Shown here piece by piece: positions 55,321-64,000 of a stretch of 64,000 nucleotides of DNA; within the stretch, counting starts at the first letter, position 1; every line of letters starts with the position of its first letter. This stretch comes from Ulva prolifera (lineage: Eukaryota; Chlorophyta; Ulvophyceae; Ulvales; Ulvaceae), in the NCBI GenBank assembly GCA_023078555.1, contig CM041199.1, positions 7,197,315 to 7,261,314 of the forward strand, read 5' to 3'. Made by a program: the position numbers and the translations under genes. Under the pieces are notes generated by a model that saw only the letters and a program-made list of their open reading frames with translations, was not told the DNA's origin and did no database searches.

Positions 55321-58300
55321 ATGTGGTCGCTGCAATGGGCACTGCACGGAGTCTGTAAACGAGCGCCAACAGCCTTTGATTGGCTGTTGACGCACTCGGG
55401 GCAGCACCCTCTAGGGCGCGCTTGCGCCAGTGCAAGAGTACAACAGTGCCACAAATCTGCTTCCGCTGAGGATGATCACACCGATGCACCCAGCGGTGAA
55501 GCGAAGGCGCCAGGCCATGCAACCAGTGGCCCAACACTTCCACCGCCTCCCCCGCAGTGGCACAAGCGTGGCACGTGGATTGACCCACATGTCATCGAGA
55601 AGCGAATGCTCGACGATCAAGAAGAAGTGATGGCCGATAAAGAGCCGGAGACGGACGTGGGGAAGTCCATCTCAGCTATCATTCGGGTGCTCCTCGCCAT
55701 GCCCGCCTGCGTGATGCGCTTCAAATTACTAACACTCCCGCGTATCTGCCTCTGAACAGTATGATGATGCTCGCGTTTGCCTTGCGGAGAGCAGTCCATC
55801 AACACTGTGGGACATGCAGTACCGGGGTGGGCCCATCTCCGTTGCAGAGTACATGCGGGAGGTCATGTCCAACCCTCTTGGTGGCTTTTATGCTGCTCAT
55901 GGAGGCTCCTCGATCGGCCGGCGGGGGCACTTCATCACTTCACCAGAGATATCAGTCCTCTTCGCTGAGGTGCGCTCTCACTCTGCACTCAATCTGGCTT
56001 GTCACAGAATACAGCCCCATTACAAATTGCATTTGATCTTGGCCTTATTCAGGCACCGTTGTTGTGCTCTGCAGTTTCAGCTTCTGGGGCAGCCACACAC
56101 ATTCTCTGGTGCCTCTCACCATGCGTTTATGCGCATGGCGTTGCAGCAGCTGCACTCCTGGCCTCCTCAACTTTGTCCTTCTAACACGCAAGCACGCAGC
56201 ACGTACCTACTGGTGCACATGATAGGAATAGCCACGTGTGCTGCCTCACACACGAGCCGTGCCTAGCCTGTCTGCCTAGTAGGTCTCACATGTCCACCAC
56301 ATCCCCACGTACGGTGTAGGGGCCCGCTCATTCAGAGATTCCGAGGTTTTGTATATGATGTGCCCAGTAAGCCTGGTCTACTTCGCTTCACATACTCCAC
56401 AGCCGCATGGCAGTGCTCAGTGTCCAGCACCTCCCCTGGCAGCGGGCCCGAGGCTGGCCAACAAACAGCCGCTGCGGCCGCACATCAACGCCTGCTGTGC
56501 CACTGCCACTGCATCTCTCATCACAACTGACACACAGGACACGCAGCCACATCCACAGGTCCTTCGCCTCTGACTCAGGCAGGAAACCACACGTCATAGA
56601 CGTACCAACTCGGTGCGTGGAACTCGCCGGCCCTGCATACAGCCGTTGCATGCATCGGTGCACATGAGGTTGCTCCACTGCCACTGCATCTTGCAACACT
56701 CCTGACACACAGGACACGCAGCCACGTCCACCCCACCTTCATCTCTGCTGTGACGACTCAGTCATGGAACCACACGCCACAGATGTACCAGCTCGGTGAG
56801 TTGAACTCGCCGCCTGTGCATGTAGCCGTTGCATGCGTGGGCGCACATCGGTGCCGCAGGTGCTGCTGGCGGGTTGCCAGATGTTGATGTTCAGATGCTG
56901 CTGACGGTGCTGCTGCCGGCGGTGCTGCCGCGGGCTGCTGCTGCCGGTGTTCCCTCTATTGGTGCTCTCGCCTGCGCACGCCACGTCTGAAAACTACAAT
57001 GTCGGAAAACGAACACCCTGGTCGATGTGTGGCGCACAGACCGGTGCTCATGCCCCCCAGCCAGCATCAAATCTCAGCCTCCGACGTCTTTTGCAGTTGG
57101 TCCTTTGACGGTCATGGCTTAAGAATCCTGATGCGCCCCACCCTACATCAGACCAGACAGGTCGTGTTCCTCGTCTCTCGGGGCCATCACTCCACAATCC
57201 TCCATGCTTTCTGGTTCCTGTGAACCTGGACGCGAGCCAGAGAGCAGGACACGCTCCTTGCGGCCACCGCGCCCGGTGACCGAACGCGACGGCGTCAGCA
57301 CATGCAGGTGATGGCGGCGTGGGTGCTGCAGCACTATCATGACATCCTGCGCGCGCCGCCGCGGGTCGCGTACATCGAGCTCGGCCCCGGCCGCGGCACC
57401 CTCGCGCGCCAGATGTTCGCCGCGCTCGCCATGATGCCCGGCGGCCCCGCGCTGCTTGCCGCCATGCATGTGCACCTCGTCGAGGTGTCCCACGAGCTGC
57501 GCGCGCTGCAGGCGGAGGCCCTCGAGTGCGTCGACACCCTGCGGCTGTCGCAGGCGCGCCCCTCTGACGTATGCATGTAGTGCATGTATCAGGGCTCCGA
57601 CATCCTGCGGCTGTCGCAGGGGCGCCCCTCTGACGTGTGCATGTGGTGCATGTATCAGCATCTGACTCCCCGCGGCTGTCGCAAGTGGGCCCCTCTAATG
57701 TATGCATGTAGTGCATGTATCGGTGGTCGAGCATGCAAGTCTTACATGACCGTGATGAGACAACTGTACGGCCAGTCCCAGGGGTCCGTGGGGCGGTGAA
57801 CATATAGCTTGGGCTGGCCACAGATTTCGCTGAAAATCAGGCCATTCTTGCGGTGGATGTTGGGTCATATGCAGATTGATGATCAGCGACGATCACACCA
57901 TAAGTGTTGCGTACTCACGCTCAGCAGCCGGAATCGGCGCATGTACAACATGCTGCCTAGGCTGACTCGATGTTCACACCAGCCTCTAGCTTTCAGGTCA
58001 GCGAAGAGGCCGACGAGGCACCTGTGGCCACACCACCGCCGCCAAAGCCGCGGATACTGGGCAAGCCGCCGCTGTTGCCGCCGCCCGCGCCCGGGAACCC
58101 TGCAGACGCGGCCGGCACGGCCTCCAACTTCAGCGAGCAGATCCTGAAGCTCGGGTCGGCGGCGGCGGCGGCGCGGCAGTCCCTCGCGGAGGCCCTTGGC
58201 GCGACAGACGCGGTCGCCCGTGGTGTGAGTGGCCTCACTGGCGGCCCTGTGTCGTGGCACCACCGCCTGAGCGAGGTGTGCCCGGCCGCACCGCATGCTT

Positions 58301-60996
58301 TGATGACTTCGTGATATCAAAAATCTGTAGATGGTATCTTCCCGATTTACTTTACTTTGCTCTACCCAGGCAGCGCTAGTTGTTCGGGCGCTCGCGCGAA
58401 CAGGAGTGGCAGCATAGGGTGGAGCCGTCGGCGTGGCGCAAAGTTGTGCATCACGAAACAGATCTCTCCTTCAGACCGGCCTTTGGCAGTGCTTGTGAAG
58501 CATCCGGCATACACATAGGTTCGCACGATTTGCCGGTGGGAAGAGCTGTCTCGTCATGGACCCCCATGGGATCGCTGCCCACGCACGCTGGATGCCACTC
58601 GACCCCCCCCCCTCGCCCCCCTATTAAAACACAGCATGCAGTTGTCCTCAAGGAAACAGATGCCGTAGGATTATAACCTCCACTCGCGGTGTGCAGGTGC
58701 CGCAGGACATGCCGTGCATCATCCTTGGCCACGAGTTCCTCGATGCCCTCCCGGTGCACCTCTTCAAGCTCGACGAGGAACGAGGGTGGCTAGAGGTGCT
58801 TGTTGACGAGTCCACAGAGCCGGAGGACCTCCACGTGCGGCCCCCACTGGCACCCCCCTCGCAAACTGCTTCAACGGCGCATGGCTAGGGTTGATCCACA
58901 CAGTTTCGCGGCAAAATCGTGTCCCTGCGCACGCTCTTCGGCACCACTCGGCACGCAAAGCGATTCGCCTACAACTGGAGGTTGCTTCGATGTGATGATG
59001 CTGCGCTGGATAGCTTTGAGGTGTCTGCGGTGCCACCTGCCCCCTGCCTGTGCCGCCACAATACAGCCACAGCCGCAACACGCCCCTCAAAGAGAAGCGG
59101 TGTTGGGCTACTTTGCAGCATTTCCGGCGCTGCCACCCAGAAAGTAGACCTGCACATTCGGAATTGTTCCGTGTGATCGGGCCCGATGACCCAACACTGG
59201 TGACGAGTCCTCACGGCTGCTCTCACCCTCCACCTGCACCTTCACGCGCCCGCTTGCTGCAGCTCCGCATGTGCATGCACAGAACGCTCGCGGAATTCCA
59301 CGGCAGCCCCCCCCCCCCCCCCCCCCCACAATCCGCAACCCTGGCACCGTGACGCCCTCAAATGCGCCTGCAGTAGTCTCCACCACACAGCCACATGATG
59401 AATCAGCTTAATCTGCATTCGCAGCACAACGCCATAGTGTAAGTCAGTGTCACTTTCGCGCCGCGTGCAGCGGCTGCGCTTCGTGCTGGCCCCCGGGAAG
59501 ACGAAGGCCGCGCAGCACATCCTCATGCGGCGGCTGCGTGGCCTCGGCGAGCGCGACCCGCGGCGGCGCGCGCTCGAGGTCGGCGCCGAGGCGATGGCCG
59601 TCGCGGAGGCCGCCGCGCTGCGCATCGACCGCTGCGGCGGCTTTGCGCTGTTCGTGGACTACGGCCAGGACGGCCCGTACGAGTCATCTCTGAACGCCAT
59701 CCGCCACCATGAGCCTGTTCACCCCTTGCAGGCATGATCCCCCCCCCTCCTTGCCACCGTGGCACAGACATTTTTGGGAGAATGAGGCCCCTTTCTGGGT
59801 CTCGTGAGCCCGGACCCTTGTTTTGTTACTTGCTTCTGATTGTACCAGCAGGTGCATGTGACCACCGTGTATGTTGCGTGTCGTCCTGGGCACTCCATCT
59901 GCCACTTCCTTTGACTTGCTGGTAACTGTGACCTGCTGACCATCAGATGCAAACGTGCATGAAGTGCCTCCATGACACAACTGAGCTTCATCAACTCCCC
60001 TCACCCGCCGCTCGCTGCACCATCAATCCATCCGCCGTACTCTTACTCCACCCCAAATGCTTCCATCACACAACCACCGCGCTGCTCTCAAAACACGGTG
60101 TAATTCAGGGGGGGTTGTGGCTGCAGGAGCCGGGGTCGGCGGACCTGACGGCGTGGGTGGACTTTGGCGCGGTGCGGCAGGCCGTGTCCGAGAGCCTGAG
60201 CCGCGTGCAGGCACACGGCCCGGTCGCGCAGGGCCACTTCTGCCTCGCCAACGGCATGGAGCAGCGCCTCGACGAGCTCCTCTCCGTGCGCTGCCCCCCC
60301 TCCCCCCTCTTTGTTCCCGAACCGACAGCACGGCTATGGATCAGTGTTGGGTCGTCGGGCCCGAACACATAGAACAATTCCAATTACTCAGGTCTAATTT
60401 TGGGATGGTAGCCCCAACAATGCATTGCATGGAGACCCACCACTGGTCTAGTTACGGCGTTTGTTTGGGGTGGTGCGCTGGGGTTTGGTGTTTGCGACGT
60501 GCTTGCCGTTGATCGAGCGCTTCCATTGATTCCATTGCAGTCTCGTGTCATTCTCTGCCATGCAATCGTCTAAGCTCGTGTAAATGCATCGAGCATGCTA
60601 GCAGCTTTGATCTCACGGCCCCCTCTCCTCCGGTCGTCCTCACACTACCCGAAACTCGCGCCAGGCGCTCAAAACCAGCCACGAACTTGAGCTCGGATCA
60701 TCACATGCCAATGACTGTGTTGTTGTTTAGATGTTGTTGTGCCATAAAATCGCACGGGCTTTTGTAAATTGACGCATCCTTGGTGAGACAGTGCTGTGGC
60801 CGTGCAGAAGGCGGACCGGCCGGAGGAGGAGGTGGCGGCCCTCGAGGAGGGCTTCACGCGCCTCGTCGCCGGCACGGAGCACCACCCGCAGGGCATGGGC
60901 AAGACGTACAAGGTCATGGCGCTCACGCCCTCCGGCTCCAAGGCGCCCTACCCCTTCGGCCTCGACTTTGCCGCCCTCGAGAAGGACTCTGCGTAG
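55321..60996 (+). CDS. NDUFAF7: NDUFAF7-type protein arginine methyltransferase, complex I assembly
   Basis: Exons: 55321-55656 (or -55626), 55760-55969, 57308-57568, 57997-58275, 58697-58834, 59471-59731, 60127-60285, 60808-60996. All junctions are phase 0; about 600-610 residues. The N-terminus (MWSLQWALHGVCKRAPTAF) is Arg/Leu-rich and low in acids, fitting mitochondrial import. Family blocks in order: ISVAEYMREVMSNPLGGFY, GHFITSPEIS, SAM-binding ELGPGRGTL, HLVEVSHELRALQ, VSWHHRLSE, GHEFLDALPVHLF, RLRFVLAPG, FVDYGQDG, EPGSADLTAWVDF, and GMGKTYKVMALTP at the C-terminus. The enzyme uses S-adenosylmethionine to dimethylate an arginine of the complex I subunit NDUFS2 in mitochondria, a step needed for complex I assembly. 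All core motifs are intact. The intron after 59731 has a GC donor. The donor region after exon 3 is tandemly repeated. Introns hold repeat B and C elements. Confidence 0.93.
56498..56852 (+). repeat. Two tandem copies of a unit of about 175 bp
   Basis: 56498-56666 and 56679-56852 share CCACTGCCACTGCATCT, GACACACAGGACACGCAGCC, and AGCCGTTGCATGC blocks in the same order. It lies in NDUFAF7 intron 2. No coding role is apparent. Confidence 0.75.
57538..57730 (+). repeat. Tandem triplication of an exon-intron junction
   Basis: Three units of about 64 bp, beginning CTGCGGCTGTCGCAG at about 57539 and 57605 and a diverged GCGGCTGTCGCAAG at about 57671, each followed by CCCCTCT, a (G)ACGTATGCATG-like stretch, and GTGCATGTATC. 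The first unit contains the true end of NDUFAF7 exon 3 (57568) and its donor. Confidence 0.8.
58322..58366 (+). repeat. Dispersed AT-rich repeat C, end fragment
   Basis: TGGTATCTTCCCGATTTACT followed by TTACTTTGC, in NDUFAF7 intron 4. Confidence 0.55.
59098..59199 (-). mobile_element. hAT-like MITE (repeat B), 102 bp
   Basis: Ends CGGTGTTGGGCTAC and GATGACCCAACACTG; same length as the intact copy at 21590, in reverse orientation. The 8-bp flanks no longer match, so it is older. It lies in NDUFAF7 intron 5. Confidence 0.8.
59309..59328 (+). repeat. Poly-C run in NDUFAF7 intron 5
   Basis: About 19 C, far from either splice site (roughly 475 nt after the donor and 143 nt before the acceptor). 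Confidence 0.9.
60342..60425 (+). mobile_element. hAT-like miniature element (repeat B), partial
   Basis: Starts CAGTGTTGGGTCGTCGGGCC and keeps the body to GGTCTAATTTTGGGATGGTA; the right end is lost. In NDUFAF7 intron 7. Confidence 0.75.
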
Positions 60997-61748
60997 CCCC
61001 CACCTCCCCATTCCCCCCCCCCCACGGCGCGGCCGCAATGTCCGGATGATTCGGGTGATTCATGCCGCTGTTTGGGCACAGGCTCAGCACTCTTTCCGGT
61101 ACATGCCGCTTCCTGGGTCCCGCTTGCCCGATGCCAGCGTTGTGCCGGCCCCGACTCGGCGCAACACGTTCCCGACCGGAACCGGATCCGGACTCGTCCC
61201 CCAGCCGCCGGGAGGTCGGCCCCACTCCGCTGTACATGTAGAGTATCAGATGTGGTGGCTAGCAGGGTCACCTGGCCGTTGTGCTCGCCGACTCGGCCAA
61301 GTTCTCATCGCATCAAGCCACCTGTAGCCGCGTCGGCACCTGGAGAAGTCTATTGCCGTTTCCCGTGCGGCGCACAGCGCACGCTGACGGCACGGTCACT
61401 CTGCATGCCAGTCAGCGCATGGCTTGCTCCTAGGAGTCACGGCCATTGCAGGGGTACCGGCTGCGGCGCCGTTTGCTGTGACAGCGCGCGGGCGTGCACG
61501 GGGGTAACCAGGGGTGGCGAGCGCAAGCCCTGCACCACGAGTTCCACGCGGGACGCGCAGGGTTGTGGCGCCGTGGCGATGCGCCCCGGCTTTGTGAGCG
61601 CGGACCAGGCCCATGGGCTTGTGGCATATGCCTGTGGCACGTGGGCGACAGGCGGTGTCCATCTGCGCCGCAGAGTCTCCGTCGCGGGGGCCCCGTGGGG
61701 TGCGGAAGGCGCACGGACGCATGCATGCGACACGTGTTGGGTCGGGGC
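60997..61748. other. Intergenic, after NDUFAF7
   Basis: C-rich 3' flank, then GC-rich DNA with open frames on both strands but no protein resemblance. Confidence 0.5.
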
Positions 61749-62871
61749 TAGGGCTGTAAATTTAACTTTACCCCCATTTTAACGTACTTTAAAATCCTAT
61801 TTTACTTTACAATTTTAACGTTAAAACGATTTCGAGGCTTTAAAGGGGTCATTTTACTTTTATTTTACTTTCACGCATTTTAACTTTAAGGGTGCTTTAA
61901 AACCAAAGTTGAAGCCAAAAAGGGCTGTATTCTGATGGCTTTGACCGACCTCATAGGACAAGACATCACTAACAAAGCACGGTGGTCATGATATAAGTCG
62001 CAGCACACCTGTTGCTGGCTCCTAGTACTTAAATCTGTGTCGCTATGCGCTTGCTCATGCTGTGGGAGTCAGTTTCCGTAGCCCGTGTGCACCTGTCATT
62101 GATTTGGCAGTGAGCAAATTCCACACATGGCACAAGACAGACGTCCTGCTGAACCTCTGCAAGAGACTGACAGTTCCGATCAGGCAAACCTGGCTGATTC
62201 GGCAGATGTAGGTGGCTCCAATCTGCGCAGAAAGCCAGCTGCGACTGATGTTGTGTCTCGTGGTGTTGCTGAAAAGTTTGCCGAGCTCGAGAGAGGCTGC
62301 CATTGAAATGATGTCTGCGAAGCGCTGCTGTGCAACTGTGGAGAGGCTGTGGAATATATTTCTAGACAACTCGACCTCCAGGAGAAGGTCAATGAAAAAA
62401 AGTACGCTGGCAACGACATAGTGCACCAAAATCAACCTCCATCACCTAGGCGATGATGATGCAGCTGTGGACGAAATTCGATGTTTTGAACATCTGCTTG
62501 GTTTTGTTGATGAAGTGTATGAGGAAGACTCTTCTGGATCTGGTGTGCCAGAACGAGGGTGCAGTAGCATGTGGCCTGCAGCTAGTCTGACAGCCTAGCA
62601 GCATCTCCATCGTCGTCAAGTTGCTCAGGAGACGCAGATAATTGATAGGCGGTGCAATAGGTGTATCTAGGTGGCTGTGGACGTGTTTGTGCCGTGCCAT
62701 TGGCCGAAACTGCCTCCTCCACATGTTTAACAGTTTTACAGGTAAAGCAGGAAAACACTAGTTTAAAACACGTTTAAAGTAAAGATTTTTTAGCCTATTT
62801 TACTTTTATTTTACTTTAGCTTTGTTAATTAACGTTAAATCGTGCCCCCAGATGTTAAATTTACAGCCCTA
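61749..62871 (+). mobile_element. Non-autonomous hAT transposon, 1123 bp, intact ends
   Basis: The left end is TAGGGCTGTAAATTTAAC; the right end is its exact inverse complement (18 bp). Both sides carry the identical octamer GTCGGGGC (61741-61748 and 62872-62879), an 8-bp target-site duplication diagnostic of hAT-type insertion. Sub-terminal DNA is strongly AT-rich with repeated TTTAAC and TTTACTTT motifs, standing out against the GC-rich surroundings. The interior holds only a broken reading frame, so it cannot encode its own transposase. Perfect duplication and ends imply a recent insertion. Confidence 0.93.
62127..62420 (+). pseudogene. Broken reading frame inside the hAT element
   Basis: ATG at 62127 opens 59 codons (MAQDRRPAEPLQETDSSDQA onward to FAELERGCH) ended by TGA at 62304-62306. 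The same frame continues open past the stop with protein-like sequence (EYISRQLDLQEKVNEKKYAG). A further acidic segment on the plus strand near 62450-62525 encodes DDDAAVDEIRCFEHLLGFVD. It is probably the remnant of an N-terminal region of the parental element's protein. No zinc finger or dimerisation motif is recognised. Confidence 0.5.
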
Positions 62872-62879
62872 GTCGGGGC

Positions 62880-63824
62880 AGCCGCCATGAGCCTCATGTG
62901 CCTCACTCACTCCAGTGTGGCGAGGGTCACCACAGGCGCCCGCGTGTGTGCGTGTGTTGATAGTCTGCTGCCACGGCGGTCGACAAAGCGTTGGTGTCGA
63001 CATGTACAAGGGCCCGTCAAGTGTACGTCGACCAACAGATGACCCGGGTCAACACACAGCACCACGTCACCCCGCCAGCCACATCCGTCATGATGTTCGG
63101 CATGGTAGCTCATTTGTTTCTGACCATGGCAATAAAGCTGTGCTGCGTTGCGCAGTGCATCAGAATGGAGAATGTTTTAAATGTGTTCTACTGTATCTAC
63201 CCTCTTTGCTTAAGCAAATTGCGTTGTCACTGCGACGATCACACAATTACGTTGATCTCACAGAGCCATCTCATAGAGATTTGTGTGCGATCGCGAAGTG
63301 ATGTGCATCGATGCCAAGGCAGGCTGCGGCGCCGGGCAGAAAAACGGGTATAGGCGGTGGCAACCAGTGTGTCAAGTAGAGCTGAATTTACTTGGCTCGC
63401 CCGATAAGGACACAGTCGAAACGCAAAGAAGAGCACAGAGTCAGAGAGGCAGCGCTGCAGGTGTTTCCCCCCAAGCCACAGTGCACCATGACCCACTCAT
63501 GACATCGCCGTAAGGCACCGCAGCGACTGAACACCACCCACTCATGCAGAAATCCCCACAACCTGTACACTCGATGGCTGGTGTGTAGTGTGGTACCCTG
63601 CCATATGGGTGCATGCTCTACTGTGGTGTGGGTGCATTGCGATATCGCGCGGACCGGGCTGGTGGGCATGTTCTGGTGCTGCTTGCTGATTCCAGAGTCC
63701 TACCTGCCACAACACCTCGGTCCAGGTGTAACTCTGCCGTGCTCGGTGGGCAACACCAGTCGGGGCAGCCAGCAGGTGTCTGGGAGTGTCCTTGGAGGGC
63801 ACACACGGTGATATCCTTTAGATC
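62880..63824. other. Intergenic
   Basis: No exon or repeat that I can support; short frames only. Confidence 0.45.
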
Positions 63825-63990
63825 TGGACATGTACATATCCATGTTATCATGCATGTATACATAAATATACCGGCAGGGCTGTGGTACGCGGTCGTGCAC
63901 GGCCGAGTGCCATGAATGAGTGAGTGGACTTCCGAGTGGATTCCGAGAACTGGCAGCATGCCTGGCCTCGGTCCTTTGTAACTACATAAA
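63825..63990 (+). repeat. Dispersed repeat A, longest copy
   Basis: From ATGTACATATCCATG through ACCGGCAGGGCTGTGGTACG, GCCGAGTGCCATGAATGAGT, TTCCGAGAACTGGCAGCATG, to CCTTTGTAACTACATA. This copy is the best guide to the family's extent (about 165 bp). Confidence 0.75.
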
Positions 63991-64000
63991 CACACATGAG

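Noticed and set aside
61072..61782. Plus-strand frame of 236 codons after NDUFAF7
   Set aside because: It runs into the transposon end, has no family resemblance, and the opposite strand is equally open.

Overview
The window is nuclear DNA of a photosynthetic eukaryote, most consistent with a green alga (chlorophyte or prasinophyte). The evidence is GC-rich genes broken by many spliceosomal introns, a plastid-lipid-associated (fibrillin) gene, a receptor-like TKL kinase of the type common in green algae, a secreted proline-rich cell-wall-like protein, and long repeat-rich intergenic DNA. About half or more of the reconstructed 5' splice sites read GTGCG rather than the textbook GTRAGT. No bacterial-style operon, rRNA gene or CRISPR array was seen.

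Layout, left to right: a secreted Pro-rich protein (1.5-3.1 kb, +); a membrane-anchored TKL receptor kinase (5.9-11.4 kb, -, with a likely signal-peptide exon at 13.5-13.65 kb); an HflX-type GTPase (16.0-21.4 kb, +); an 8 kb repeat-rich stretch with a retrotransposon tail, hAT-like miniature elements, an 84-bp tandem repeat and a decayed duplicate of one HflX exon (21.4-29.5 kb); a fibrillin gene (29.6-30.2 kb, +); an X-family DNA polymerase that carries both an FHA and a BRCT domain (31.5-37.3 kb, +); an AT-richer stretch with unrecognised exons (37.3-41.8 kb); a ten-exon, about 1804-residue chromatin protein with the order MBD - FYRN/FYRC - DDT - WHIM (41.8-50.8 kb, -); a plastid-type MATE transporter (51.9-54.7 kb, +), divergent from the chromatin gene across 1.1 kb; the complex I assembly methyltransferase NDUFAF7 (55.3-61.0 kb, +); and a 1123-bp hAT transposon with intact terminal repeats and an 8-bp target-site duplication (61.7-62.9 kb).

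The genes are ordinary nuclear neighbours with unrelated jobs: organelle translation and respiration (HflX, NDUFAF7), plastid membranes (fibrillin, MATE), DNA repair (PolX), chromatin (MBD-FYR-DDT-WHIM) and signalling (kinase). Exon models were built by hand from GT/AG sites, family conservation and codon phase. Phases agree across nearly all junctions, and unresolved ends are stated. The two most unusual points are the FHA-BRCT-PolX and MBD-FYR-DDT-WHIM domain architectures.
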